Origin: Simmondsia chinensis
Lineage: Eukaryota > Streptophyta > Magnoliopsida > Caryophyllales > Simmondsiaceae
DNA: 64,000 nt
Assembly (NCBI GenBank): GCA_018398585.1
Contig: JAGTTD010000015.1
Location: forward strand, 6,019,001 to 6,083,000
Direction: 5' to 3'
The notes below the pieces were generated by a model that was not told the DNA's origin, did not search any database, and worked only from the letters and a program-made list of their open reading frames with translations. Below, in pieces: positions 42,951-56,397 of this stretch (positions are counted from its first letter, which is position 1; each line of letters opens with the position of its first letter). A program made the position numbers and the translations under genes.

Positions 42951-42959
42951 TTAAGTTAT

Positions 42960-43500
42960 GGAGTGAAAAAATATTTAAATATTGTTAAATGGTATTTAAA
43001 TCTTATATGTGATGATAATGTGATTTGATCCATCTAGAGCTAAAACGAATTAAATTGTCCCAATGATTTCCTTGCAAGCCTTAACCAATACATCATTTGA
43101 AACTATTTGAATTGAATTCATGTGATAATAAATTTATATACTAAAATGACACGAATATGCGCGTGGAGCATTGATGTGTTTTAAATGTGATTTAAAACTA
43201 CGTACTCGCAAGCATATGAGTTCGTCGTAGCATAGTCGGATATACGGGTGTCGTATAGACATGGAAACAAAGTTAAGTTGGATTTAGTTATTAATGAGTG
43301 GTTGAAATTGGGTTTTTGTTTGTTTAAATGATTTTATTGATTGAATTAATAAAACTAATTAAAAACTAAAGTTGTCAATTCAATTGAGGTCAGTTCAGAG
43401 AATGAATTCAGGGTAGCTTTGCTCTTATCCCGTCATTATATTCTACTATAACAATGGTTTAGGAGGCTTAGGTGACAAGCACTAAGCTTGGGTTAATATT
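42960..43500. other. AT-rich spacer
   Basis: No gene or repeat boundary supported. Confidence 0.4.
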
Positions 43501-43747
43501 TAAACTAGGGCTTAGATTAATGAAATAACCTATCATATCACCCTACGGGTAGCATAATTTATCTCATTAGCATTATTTAATTCATTTGTCACTCCTAATT
43601 CAATATTAAACCCGAATTTATATTTAAGTTAGGTTTTAGAGCAATGAACTAGTCTAAGGGCATAACCCATCTTATCACCCTAGGAGTAGCATAGATTATC
43701 TCAATAGCACTACTTAATTTCTTTGTCACTTCTAATTTAGTATTACT
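43501..43747 (+). repeat. Diverged tandem duplication, ~115-130 bp units
   Basis: First unit about 43505-43610, second about 43630-43745. Shared blocks in the same order: TATCATATCACCCTACGGGT/CATCTTATCACCCTAGGAGT, AGCATAATTTATCTCA/AGCATAGATTATCTCA, TAGCATTATTTAATTCATTT/TAGCACTACTTAATTTCTTT, GTCACTCCTAATTCAATATT/GTCACTTCTAATTTAGTATT. Confidence 0.7.
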
Positions 43748-45080
43748 TTGTATAAAAGATTGTGTTTAGGGTCGGGTGTAACCTCAACCCTAATCACGCA
43801 TGAAAACCAGTTATGTTATTGTCTAGGCTACAAAATCGTAAACAAAACGCTAATAATTTGAAGGTCTTAACATGGCTATAAGAACACAAAAAGAAAACCA
43901 AACTACAATCATAGATTCCCCATAGGGGTACATAAATAAGATAACAAAACCATTGTCAAAAGCATAATATAAATATGGGATACGGATAACTACCGGCCCT
44001 AAATTAAAAGTCTACTCCTCCATAGGAGTTCTAAACATTATGAAATCTAAAAGAGAAAACAGTAATGACTAAAACTAAGAACTTAAAGACTCCCTCAATT
44101 GACGTTGACGTTAATCCTTGCTTTGATTCCCCCACCACTCCGACCACTTGCGCTTCGGCATTTGAGAATCCCTTTGATTTCATAGCAGCTTTAAGAAGGA
44201 GAGGAGGAGAGAAGGCGTGGCAAAAAATCCTCCAAATTAGGTCTCCCCTTTTCTATTTATTCCCGCAGCGCACCAAAAAAATACCAATAACAGTTCGCGA
44301 TCGACCAATTATGGCCAATCGATCAGTTTGGCTTCTGTTCTGAGCCGATTGATAGGCCCGGTTTCTTGATCAATCAGTAGCCCCACTGTAAACATTGACC
44401 TGCTGCTGGCCGCTGATCGATTGGTACTTCATGTCAATTGATCGTTCAGTACCCGAAACTCTACGAAACCTATTTGAGTTACTGAATTATCACCTGATTG
44501 GTCCTTGTTTTGCACACGTTGTCGGGTTTCTTAGAATAGTCTTCAAATATGCCTCTATTATACTTGATTATACCACTTTTCAACATTTATTTGATTTATT
44601 GCACTCCAAGCCTAAATATATCTAAATTACAACAAAATATACTTGTAATAACCGAATATGTTGCAGGAATGAAGAACAAAATATATAAATATAAGGCACA
44701 TCAAGCATCTATCTTGGGAATAGGGATAGCAATTGGACGGATTTACCTTCACCCAGATCCAACTTGGGAAATACCCAACCCAACCGAAATCTGGAAAAAA
44801 AAAAAAAAAAAACCCACTTATTCCATAAAATTTGAACCCAAATTAATTGGATAGAATGAATATCCGACTCAAATCTATGACCCATTTAAATTCTATAACA
44901 AATTATAATATTGTAATCTAATAATATAATATATACAACAATTATACTACAGTAATAGTGCCTTCAAATCCAATATTTTGACAAAGCGCAACAGTTTCTT
45001 TTTTTTTTTTTTTTTTTTCTTTAACAACAATAACAACAACAAAAAAAAAAAAAAAAAAAACAACAACAATGATAATAATA
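43748..45080. other. Intergenic; small ORF and simple repeats
   Basis: A 92-codon plus-strand frame at 44065-44343 (MTKTKNLKTPSIDVDVNPCF start) matches no family I know. Around 44295-44440 the motif GATCGA/ATCGATCAG and related inverted forms recur. A poly(A) run lies near 44795-44812, a T tract near 44999-45019, then A tracts and an (AAT)n stretch near 45069-45090. Confidence 0.35.
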
Positions 45081-45089
45081 ATAATAATA

Positions 45090-45832
45090 ATTTGGAAGGG
45101 CCTCCTTAAATGTCGGGATAGATGGCTAGGAATGTTTGGTGATGTTTCTCGAGCTGCTGCTGGTTTGATGAAATGCACAAAAGGTCAGACATTTCGGGTT
45201 GCTGCAGCATATGCGCATCTGCGTTTTCGAGGTATCATTTGGCACTGGCATCGCTCTGTGTGGATATATTCAATCCCTAAGCACGCTTTTTGTTTGTGGA
45301 GAGTGTTAATGGGTAGTTTATTCACTCAAGATCGCCTTAGAAAGATGGGTATGTCTTTCCTAAATCGATGTTATCTTTGTGAGATTAAGTGTGAGGATCT
45401 TGATCACCTTTTCTTTGACTGTTGTTATTTGTCTCGTGTTTGGTCACGTGTGGTTGAGTGCTTTGATATCATTGGGGGCTGTAGGTTGCAAGATGTCATG
45501 AAGTGGTTGGGAGGTCATGTCCGAAATCAGAAACACTTTAGCGTGATTAAGCGAATTGCGGTGGCTGCGATAGTTTATATTCTCTGGATGGAATGCAATA
45601 GGCGAATTTTCCAAGATGCTAAGAGAAGCAAGGATGTCCTAGCTGACTCCATTTTTTCTTATTGTCCAGTGTCGATTTAATTTTTTGTTCCATCAGTGAG
45701 TAAGGGTGGTGTGGGGTTGTGTCTGTTTAGTTTTTGTTGTACCTTTGTGGATTTGCAGTGTCTGTATGTTCTGTTTTGGGTTTATATATAAGAGCAAACT
45801 TGCTGCTGGCAAAAAAAATAAAATAAATAATA
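45090..45832 (+). mobile_element. LINE 3' fragment inserted in simple repeats
   Basis: Starts after an (AATAAT)n tract and ends TATAAGAGCAAACTTGCTGC followed by an A-rich (AAATAA)n tail. Coding content is the LINE C-terminal zinc-knuckle region (45108-45680). 5'-truncated; the simple repeats on both sides make the insertion site ambiguous. Confidence 0.65.
45108..45680 (+). pseudogene. LINE C-terminal zf-RVT domain
   Basis: Frame with KGQTFRVAAAYAHLRFRG, RSVWIYSIPKHAFCLWRVLM, DRLRKMGMSFLNRC then YLCEIKCEDLDHLFFDC (the zinc knuckle C-x2-C...H-x4-C type), then IKRIAVAAIVYILWMECNRR and IFQDAKRS. This is the usual end of plant LINE ORF2 proteins. The frame is intact over this part. It is a different subfamily from the 40.5 kb LINE. 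Confidence 0.75.
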
Positions 45833-46179
45833 ACAATAATAATAAATTGTTCAAAAACCAATCTTAATCATCAATTTTTATACATGTATGTATTATATTT
45901 ATTGATTTTACGAGGGATATTATAGTGCTGGAACAAATTCCAAATTGTTGACATATTAATTTATTTTGGCATGCAAAAGACTCCAAATGTTGAAATTTTA
46001 AAATTTTAGTCTACACTAAACATAATTTCGGGTCGTATTTAAAATCCAACCCGGCCAAACCCGACCCAAAATTCATTTATTATCATCCAGATCCAAATTT
46101 ACTTAAACCTATCTTTTATATTCAAAACCATCATAACTAGATGGATATCCCTATTACCCGAGGTAGATCTTGGATCATA

Positions 46180-46414
46180 ACTAAGAAGAATTAAAATTTG
46201 CGAAGAGGAAGAATTGAGAAAGAGATGAGAATTAAAGAGAATAGAGAATAGAGGGAGAAATGTATTATTGTATTATTATTTGAATACTCGATTACATGTG
46301 TAGGATCATATACTCATACTTGCCAAGCAAGATATATCTACTAACTAATGCAAAATATCTAAGATCTAACCAACCTAACTAATAACTCACTCTTCTTCCA
46401 AAGCATACCTAACA
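46180..46414 (-). repeat. Possible copia-type LTR (minus strand)
   Basis: Minus strand starts TGTTAGGTATGCTTTGGAAG at 46414. It has LTR-like features (CCTACACATGTAATCG, pyrimidine-rich CTCTATTCTCTATTCTCTTT) and passes into TTATGATCCAAGATCTACC. No second LTR and no coding region. The PBS is unconvincing, so the call is weak. Confidence 0.35.
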
Positions 46415-47625
46415 AGCACTTATTAGAATCTTACGATTCTACGATCTCACAATGGTCGATCGATCCAAATCCTAAGTAGAATCTTAATTTTTTGGAATCT
46501 TATGATCCATTGATATTAAACAAAACTAATGGATAGGATCATAATACGATTTTACGATTCTACCGATCCAATCTTGATCCTACCATGCACAAATAAAAAG
46601 TTCAAAAGTAAAAATTTTAAGCATATATTATTATAAAGGAACATACTTTCTTACCCTAAGGTAAAAGAAAGTTAAATTAAATGTTTATATATATTCTCAT
46701 TAAACTTAAATTAAGCTTAGTTTTAAGGTATAACCTTATAAAGTTTGATTAGCAACATCTATGTTATATTATAGCATATTGTCGTATTTGATTACATTTC
46801 TTAAGTATACGTACCCTTGTAAGCTGAGGCCTTATATAATACTTTGTGAATTATGCAACTAATTTTAGTATCGAAAATAATTATAACATACATGTCGTAG
46901 ATGTCAAAGAACTAACTTTCCCTAAAAGCTTAAACTGATAAGTGAAGGTCCAACATTGACTTTATGCTCTAATATGGCTCTCACGGAGATGTTCATTAGG
47001 CTTGAGCATAACTATTGACAGGCTCACCCCATACCTTGTACATAAGTTAAGTTAATATTGAAATTGGGGTTATTAGGATTTAAACTAGTGACCTTTTTGT
47101 TAACAAGACTCTAATACCATGTCAAATAACCAAATTTTCCAAAACGGTTAAGCTAGTGGGTGAGGCCCCGGATTGATTTCATGCACTAAAAGTAGAATCT
47201 TACGATTTTCGATTTGATCCTATGATTCCGATTCTATGAACCCCCTAAAGATCCTAAGTAGAATCCAAATTCTAACAACCTTGATATTAGTACAATTAAA
47301 GGACTAATACAACACAAGAGCACTTATACTAATACTAATATTTTAAGACTACTTAATCCACCTGTTACAATCACGACACCCTACTTGGCAGGAGGTGGTG
47401 CATACTGCCTTGGCACAGGTGGGCCCCGCAGTTGACGTGGGCATGACATGAGCGACGCGTCCATCACCGACATGTCATTTTTTAAAAGCCTACGCCTTTT
47501 TTGACTCTCTTTACGCGGCAGTTGTACGTTGGATTCAAAGTCTCCCTTTTACCCCAGACCATCTCAAGTAAAATCCAGTACATGTATTATACGTAATTTA
47601 ATACGTTTTATTCATCTCCATACAT
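46415..47625. other. Intergenic; fragment with PBS-like sequence
   Basis: No gene. Repeated phrases about TCTTACGATTCTACGATC occur at 46430-46580 and again at 47190-47270 (repeated AATCTTACGAT and CCTAAGTAGAATC). On the minus strand near 47110, TGGTATTAGAGTCTTG resembles a tRNA-Met primer-binding site and may mark a decayed LTR element. Confidence 0.35.
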
Positions 47626-48348
47626 CAAAAGTTTTTTTTTGACTGAAAATCATCTACATTTTAGTTGCATTTTTGGAGAATCACCTAATTTTTTTAATTT
47701 TTTAAAGTTACACCTAAATTTTTTAAAAAAATTCTCAATGTCTCACTTAATACTAATAATGTTCCCTTTCCCTTAAAATAAATAGAAATTATCAAATTAT
47801 CCTCAATAAATTTTTTTCATGAATTAAAAATTGACTTTTTTTTAAAAAATAATTGGGGTTTTCCCATGACTCATATAGCTAACCTTGTAATGTAATTTAT
47901 TTTTTCAACTCTTTTTTTAATTTTTATCACTTTCTTCTTCAAGTTTTAGAAACTTTTTGTACAATAATTGTGATTTTAATGAGTTACAAACAATTTTACA
48001 AGTAAAAAAATATTTCTAAATATTTTTAGTGGCAAAAGGTTGTAACAGCACGCCAAACCCTTAACAATTTTACAAATTCAGAAGTGAAGGGTAATTTTTT
48101 TTATTTATAAAATATATTATTTAACATAATTTAATTAAATTATGTTAAATTTAGTATTTTCATACATTTGTACCCCAACACGCAGCATTTTATTTGACGG
48201 AAAGTTAATGATGTCAGCCTTAGGTTTGATATTGAAAATATTTTGAACAGTTTTGGTGCGACTTTGAAAAATTAGAAAAGTTAGGTGGTTTCCTGAAACC
48301 GTACATAAGATATAGGTATTTTTTTGTAAAACACCCTATAAAAATTTT
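47626..48348. mobile_element. TIR-type MITE, ~0.72 kb
   Basis: Left arm GAGAATCACCTAATTTTTTT then AATTTTTTAAAGTTACACC, and right arm reversed GGAAACCACCTAACTTTTCT then AATTTTTCAAAGTCGCACC, pair over about 80 bp. The right terminus reversed is GGGTGTTTTACAAAAAAATA. The centre is AT-rich with no ORF. Probably a non-autonomous Mutator-like element; no clear TSD. Confidence 0.5.
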
Positions 48349-48439
48349 AGTAAAAAGTTCACTGAATTGTAAAAAATTTGTATATAATTACATCTATATC
48401 TATAACATCTCATTCTGATATACTGAAATTGTTTAAGAA

Positions 48440-48840
48440 ACAATAATATACTAATAGAGTAGAAAGAAATATAATTTTGTTAATAATTTGTATTTGATAG
48501 TGTTACCCGTAATAGCGATAGTAAGAACATGATACATTGTAAAAAATAATATACAAGTCAATAATTTGCCAATTGATGTGATAAAGTTTGCAAAATATAG
48601 AAATATAGATACATAATTAAGGTATAAGTGTAATTATTTTCAACTAATCTTTTGCTTTTTATTCTGTAAAAATACATATACGTGTTGTAAAACGTGTATT
48701 AACGGATGTTATGAAAATAGGCATACTTTGTCGTATTTTTGGCAATGATGCGTAAACGTCCTTTCTAAATGAAAAATTACTAATACATATTTAATACGTC
48801 AATTATACACGTATTTTACTAACTATGCCCTAGACTCTGT
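48440..48840 (+). repeat. Interspersed repeat, copy B (pair with 26.7-27.1 kb)
   Basis: Collinear with 26745-27136 (see that entry); roughly three quarters of bases appear to match by eye. The copies lie about 21.7 kb apart in the same orientation. Confidence 0.6.
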
Positions 48841-50730
48841 TACAAACAAGAGTAATTAAATTAGCATACAATTGTTAGAAAATTTTATCTGTTAGAAAAT
48901 AAACCGAAGAATTTCTTTATGAAAATTTCCTTATTTAAATATTTCATGTGTAGTTTAGAAAAAAACTGCGGAAAAGATTTTGCAATCTCAATAATTTCTA
49001 GCAATCTCCATTTTGATCTTCTTTTTAGGTAAGCTCTTTTTTTTTCTATTTAGGCTTTCACTTATTTTTCTCTTTTCTATATGATTAATATATGTTTCAT
49101 TAGACATTTTTGTGTCATTACGATTATAATAGAGCATATATCTTCATTTAAGTTTAGAGTTGAATTTTCCACTGTGTGTATGCTTGGATCAATTTTGGGG
49201 ATTTTGTTGAAATATTTTCCAGCACGATGCGCTGCCCTTGGGCCTCATGTGTGTTATGCCCCTGGAAACAATGATGTTCAGACACATGAATTTGTGTTGT
49301 TTCACGTACCCTTAAATCAATGTTGCTCCAAACTGTGGATTTGCATGCCTCAACTTCCTCTTAACACGACATCGTTTGCTATTGGTGGTTCGGGCTAGCA
49401 TGTAAACCCCTATCCCAATCCCCTTGTCTTCTTCCAACTTGAAAATCTAGTGTTGTTTGCCAAATAGTACAAGAAGAAAATGCTAGCCACCTTCTTTTTC
49501 AGATGGTATAGTTGGGAATTTTTTCGTTTGCATGCGTGCCAACTGGGTTGTATCAGTGGTTTGGTGTTATAGGAGATTTGGTAGGTATGTATTCATTTGA
49601 GCCGCCGTGGGTTTGAAGGGTTAATAAGTGTTTGATGGGTGGTGATTCTGGCTTTGAGGTCATTCTTGTTCATCGTTTGCAAAGGCGGCCATTGGGTTTA
49701 ATCGTGTTCCCGATTTAAGCACCCCTTTTCAATCAGCGAATTGCAATTTCGAGCATGATAACCTGTGATTTAGTTTTTCTCGCTAAATGGTATTCTGGTT
49801 GGGATTTGTAGTATGGAGATTTAATTCGACTGTAACTGAAAGCCATCTCAATTGCCTCATTTTATTGCATCCATTTTAATGAGTATAATTATCCCCCGAA
49901 GAGCCAAATATTTTTGCTTGTTAATATCTAATTGAAATTCTAATTTCTCCGCATTTTCTTTCATTCAATTTTTTTGTGGGAGTCGATTGAAAGGTTTCAA
50001 TTCTATTGTGCTCCGGAAATGCATTTAAAATATTCAATTCCTTAATTGTCCCTTTTTCATAGGCTTGGTAAACAGACCGTCCAACTAAGATTCTTCATTG
50101 AAATCTAAAGGAAAATGTAGACAAATACACAAACACAAAGTTTACGGAATATCTTAATTGCGGAATAGGATTTGAACTTGTCTTACTGCGTTTGTAGATT
50201 GCCATGAGAATGTAGCATTAACTAAGATTCTAAATGGCTAAACAGGGAAAAAAAAAAAAAAAAAAGGATAAACAAGAAAAATATCAAAACATAAAATAAC
50301 CAGATAAGTATGAAACAATCTCACCTGACAAAAAGATTGTATAATACCAAAAAAATACCCCAAAAAAATATAAAATGGTATTAGATACCAATAAAACCAA
50401 TAAATACAAAATAATATAACCCCTAAAAATAAAAATTAATATAAAAATCTAACCAATTCCATTAAGTTTTTTTTTTTTTGGCAGCGAGGAACACATAAGA
50501 ATTCCTTTAAGTTACAAAAAAGACCTAGAAAATACAAAAAAAAGTTACTAAATAACCCCTAAAAAGAATAGAAAAAAAAAAAAAAAAACCCCAAAAAAAT
50601 AGAATAAATACTTGACTGCAGTAAATTAATTCACTGCTCAAAAAGTTCAACCAACACTTTAAAATACATTGACTGTTGCTAGCTAAGGAGAATTATTCAG
50701 AAAAGAAATGACAATGGTCAAGTTTCGAAT
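48841..50730. other. Intergenic sequence with one unrecognised ORF
   Basis: A 105-codon plus frame at 49081-49398 (MINICFIRHFCVITIIIEHI start, Cys-rich later) lacks any motif I know and has no promoter or splice context. The stretch 49150-49700 is less AT-rich than its surroundings and could hold decayed exon sequence, but nothing can be assigned. 50240-50640 is A-rich low complexity. Confidence 0.35.
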
Positions 50731-50732
50731 AT

Positions 50733-51583
50733 GTAAGACCCTATTTCGGAGTGCTTATTTTGGGGAAAAAATGTATTTTTTTTAAAGCACTTGTTTGAAA
50801 TTTGAAGAATGTTTGACAATTACAAAAAAGTGTCATTTTATTTAAAGAAGAAGTTTTTCTGCTTTTAAGGAAAACATAAATTTAGTGCTTTTCCTTCTAA
50901 GAAAATGTAGAAATAAAAATTAAACAATTAAAAAATCATGGTTCAGATACCCTAAAGTCTGTTAAGATATTTTTTAACTAACTGATCTTTAGTAATATAT
51001 TTAAAAATAATTTATATAGTTGAAAGCAATTTATATATATTATAAAATAATTTCTATATTTTAAAAAATATATTAAATATGGAAAAATATTTTATTAATT
51101 AGCAATATATTTACAGTATTTAGAAAATACTTTAAAGATTCGAAAACATATTTTAAATATTTAAAAAACATATTAAATTAATTAAAAAAATTAAATAATT
51201 TAAAAATATTGAAAGAGTGTTTTAGAAATATTGAATGATATTGTATAAATACTTGAAATTAGTTTCAATATTTAAAAGATATTTAATATATTTAGAAATT
51301 ATTTTAAATATTTAAAAATATATTAAATATTTGGAACGTTTTTTGGGTGATAATTTTTCAACTATTAAGGATTTCTGTTAATGTCTTTTCTAATAATTTT
51401 GTATAAAAAAGCATTTTTCTAAACACTGGTCAAACACTTACAATTATATCATAATCGATTCTTTACTAGTTTGGCTAAATATAAACTGCTTATTTGAAGC
51501 AACATTTTTTACAAAAATATTTTTATAAAAAGTGCTTCTAAAAAAATTGGTTTTTTTTTTTTAATAGCAAACATGCCCTAAGT
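50733..51583. mobile_element. AT-rich foldback/MITE-like element
   Basis: Left end GAGTGCTTATTTTGGGG...AAAGCACTTGTTTG. The right end reversed is GGGCATGTTTGCTATT...AGAAGCACTTTTTATA. Both arms hold AAGCACTT next to long A/T runs and GTGTTTGAC/AATGTTTGAC. The core is rich in TTAAATATTTAAAA motifs. No ORF. The arms are short and diverged, so this call is tentative. Confidence 0.35.
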
Positions 51584-51705
51584 CTTGTACTTCTTTTTCT
51601 TTGATAGTTAGAGTGGAAATTGTCAATACAAAGCTGGCACGCCGAGAAGCAGTGGCGGATAAAGGAATTTAGCGATATGGGTCCATATATATATTAAAAA
51701 TAAAC

Positions 51706-51736
<31 letters not shown>

Positions 51737-51964
51737 TAAAAGATGCATGTCACTCCCAGGACCATTATAGCTTATGTCCAATTTTTTTTTCCGAAGTCTC
51801 ATGCACGATGGGCCCATTGGAGGGCTGAAAAAGGCTCGGCTGAGGATATATTAGGAAATTATACTAAACTTATTTGAAAATTTTAATTCTTAATTTATCA
51901 TATTTATCATGGTCTAATGTTTGGCATATTTATTTGTAGTAAGGTAAGGAAAATGCTAAAATAG
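51584..51964. other. Spacer with (AAT)n microsatellite
   Basis: (AATAAT)n from about 51705 to 51735. Otherwise AT-rich with no gene. Confidence 0.5.
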
Positions 51965-52183
51965 CTAAACAAAGTTAGTAAGACTTAGCGAATCATGATA
52001 CGAAATCTGGTGAAATTGCATATGAATACCATTATGATGGTCTTGTGAGGAAGAGCCTAAGGCTGTCATTCTATCCACAACCATATTACCTTCATGAAAC
52101 ACATGAGAAACACCATACTCCACAAACTGTAATAATGTATCCCAAATATCCCAAACTGCAATGTTTGCCATATTTGTCATCAC
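51965..52183 (-). pseudogene. LINE RNase H C-terminal remnant
   Basis: Minus-strand frame with WDIWDTLLQFVEYGVSHVFH then EGNMVVDRMTALGSS, the R/H-E-G-N-x-V-A-D end of plant LINE RNase H (here VVD). Only this short tail survives. It abuts the copia-type LTR that starts at 52193. Confidence 0.6.
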
Positions 52184-52192
52184 GTTTTATAT

Positions 52193-52545
52193 TGTTGGGT
52201 TATATGTAGAGCTTGGTTGTATTCGGTTTGGTTTACAAATTATAGGATTGGGCCAATTCTATTTAGGTCCATGTTACACTAGGGTTTAGTGTAGGAAGCT
52301 TTATATATATACGAATTTGTGTATGTTCTCATTAGGGTTTGAGTTGAGAGGATTGAGAGTTGAGACGTCTCATGTAACTCCAATGGAAATAAAGAAATTA
52401 TTGTGCTCCACTTCTTGGATGTAGGCTTCGGCTGAACCACGTAATTTTCAGTGTTCTCCCCTATCCCTTTTGTTTATTATTACTACTTCAATTTATAATT
52501 CAGTAATTTCTGTGAGTGATCTTAAATAGAAGGTATCAGGGTTTA
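52193..52545 (+). repeat. Copia-type LTR plus PBS, isolated
   Basis: Begins TGTTGGGTTATATGTAGAGC and ends near 52529 (GAGTGATCTTAAATAG); AGGTATCAGGG (PBS-like) follows. It is of the same family as the split LTR at 16341-16527/25086-25244, in opposite orientation. It has a TATATATA box near 52303 and CAATGGAAATAAAG downstream. No internal region or second LTR follows; instead an Au SINE lies next. Confidence 0.65.
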
Positions 52546-52589
52546 ACACATGTATTTTTATTTTTATATTTCTAATGTTATTTATCGTC

Positions 52590-52748
52590 CTCGATGCAAC
52601 TATGTTTGATGTTGTGCAACTATATCACCCTTGGAAACAGCCTCTCTTTAGGGTATCATTCTGAAAGAGTAAGACTGCGTACATCACACTCCTCCCATAC
52701 CCTACTTATACTAGAACCCTAAAGGCACTGGATATGTTGTTGTTATCA
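52590..52748 (+). mobile_element. Au-type SINE
   Basis: GGAAACAGCCTCTCTTTAGG, then AGTAAGACTGCGTACATCAC, then CCTCCCATACCCTACTTATA and the end AAAGGCACTGGATATGTTGT with a short TTG tail. This is the canonical 3' body of plant Au/TS-like SINEs. The 5' tRNA-like part is not clearly resolved. Confidence 0.7.
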
Positions 52749-52819
52749 CTCAAAGAAAGGTTTGGTTTAATTATCAACACATAGTCCATGCCAATTGTCT
52801 TAGGTTTATCATATATAAT

Positions 52820-53284
52820 ATCCCATACTGTTTGACCATTTATCATTTATGTATTATGATATTTTATATATGCAATAAAGTACCATGAGTTTTTAATATT
52901 TTATCACCTAGGTACCATATTTCAAAATTTAATAAATTTTTATAAGAATATGATCAATTTTATATAAAAATATTGATATTTTAATTAAATATGATAAGAT
53001 AGATAAGTCATTCCAATATTATCAGAAAATTCAACAAATTACAGTAGAAGTTCACAGAATATTGATGTAAATTACCTAAATATTTCCAAAATTATGAGTC
53101 ATATTAGCTTTTTTGAACAAAAAATCAAATTTTATCGAAGATACCAATATATTGTTGTAATCATATTTCATTTAAGAATTTTTTAACAAAACTCTATAAA
53201 AATTCGGAAAAAGTTATCTGATTGACAAAATTTTAAAACTTCAGGTGCCTAATTGATAAAATGTTTAAGCCTCAAGTTACTCCA
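52820..53284. repeat. AT-rich interspersed repeat (pair with ~59.94-60.27 kb)
   Basis: Shares with about 59940-60270 the phrases AATATTTTATCACCTAGG, GATCAATTTTATRYAAAAA, ATCGAAGATACCAATATATT/ATTGAAGACACTTATATATT and TTGATAAAATRTYTAARNCTCAAG. Related short pieces occur near 61330-61445. It marks one edge of the duplicated BBE segment. Confidence 0.55.
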
Positions 53285-53775
53285 TTCTTTTATTCTATTG
53301 TTTAGTCATCTGATGTTACAAGTGTAACCTGTTATACAAGTAGCATATTGTAGTCAATTTCTAGTTTTTGTGATGTTGTCCCTTGATGCTGTACAAAACA
53401 ACTTGATGCTTTTATGTCTAATTATTAACTTATTCATGCATCTCTATGTTTCTTAACTAGCGAAGACTCTAATTCCGAAATCCACAAAACAATTATCTGC
53501 TTCAAAAATGCGAAAAAGAGTTTGAAAATGTTCATTTTCTTTTATTCATATCTTTGGTCTATCCATCCATTTACAAAATTCTTAAAATACAATCTAAATG
53601 ACTCCTTATTTATAAACTTGATTTAGGAGTAACAAACAATCAATAAATAATATCAGTGTTGCAATCTTATTATTTCTTTCTTTACACATAATGAATGACT
53701 AACTTTCAATGGCAAAGACAGACTTGATAATCTTTTGGATCAATCATTGGATTTTTACTCATGAACTTTCCCTCT
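53285..53775 (-). other. Duplicated 3' flank of the BBE-like gene
   Basis: Inverted copy of 11138-11622, keeping AATAAATAATATCAGTGTTG-type sequence, the TCTATCCATCCATTTACAAA block and the GTTGTCCCTTGATGCTGTAC block. It shows that a genomic DNA segment was duplicated and not an mRNA. Confidence 0.75.
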
Positions 53776-55257
<1,482 letters not shown>

Positions 55258-55462
55258 ATTATTTATAATGTGATTACAAATATTATGACTAAGTCATGGA
55301 GTTCAAGGTTATTTGTTTTGACTATGAACCCCTTCATCTTCATGGAATTGGAGATTATCATTTTGTTATGAATATGAACATAGCTGGTAATTGTACGAGT
55401 CTGGAATATATTTTAGTAGTACTGAAATTTTAATATATATAATGAAATATCTAAAGTTTAAG
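55258..55462. other. Spacer between BBE pseudogene and CACTA element
   Basis: About 205 bp with no similarity by eye to the functional gene's signal-peptide region or promoter, so the duplication breakpoint is at 55257. Confidence 0.5.
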
Positions 55463-55479
55463 CACTACAAAAAAAGTTG

Positions 55480-56050
55480 ATAAATATGGCGCAAAAAAGC
55501 GTTGCAATAGGCAGAATAAGCGCTGCAACACCTATTGCGGCGATAAAAAATTGCGCCGCAATTTTGCCGTATTAGGCATGCCATATTAGCTAAATGCGGC
55601 GGGATTTGTCGCGCCACAATACATAGGCCTAAAATGGTGCAAAAACGCACCGTATTTGTCCTCCTCAACAGCTTAGGAGGTGATTTACATGTAAGGTTAA
55701 TACGGTGGGGTTGGGTGCCGCATTTATTTCACCTAATACGGTGGTTTCAAGCTCGGCATTAGATTAACCTATTACGGCATTTTTAAGCGCCACATTAGTT
55801 GAGCCTATTACGGCGCTTTCAAGCACCGCATTAGGTAAACATAATGCGGTGGTTTCAAGCGTGGTATCAGATTAACCTATTACTGCAGTTTTAAGAGCCG
55901 CATTAGATGAGCCTATTACGGCAATTTTAAGCGCCGCATTAGGTTCATCTATTATGGCGATTTTATCTGTCGTATTAGGTCAACTTAATACGGCACTTAA
56001 ACTTGCCACATTAGGTGAAATAAACGGGGTTCTTCACTCCATTACATTAG
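55480..56050. repeat. CACTA left subterminal repeats
   Basis: Many copies of CCTATTACGGC / GCCGCATTAGG variants spaced about 25-50 bp, for example near 55757, 55805, 55840, 55885, 55935 and 55965. The likely role is transposase binding, by analogy with En/Spm subterminal motifs. Confidence 0.8.
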
Positions 56051-56397
56051 GTCATATTTTTTAATAATTTGGCATTGGGTGCTAATTAAAATTTCCTAAA
56101 AAAATATATATAAAATAAATAGAAATTCTCCCAAATAAGATAACAAAGATAAAGGAAGTCAGTTTTAGCGTAGATAAATGAGGTAAAAGCATAAACTTAA
56201 ATAAAAAACAAAATTAAAATTTCCCAATTTAAATTCATACAACCAAATCGTAAAGGACAAACACATACAATTGAGTTCAAATAATCTCAAGTACACAAAA
56301 TTAAAATGAGGCAAACTATCAATTAAGTTCACAAAAGAGCCCCACGCTTCAATATTCACACCTTGTTTTCACATCTATACAAACACATGTTCACACC

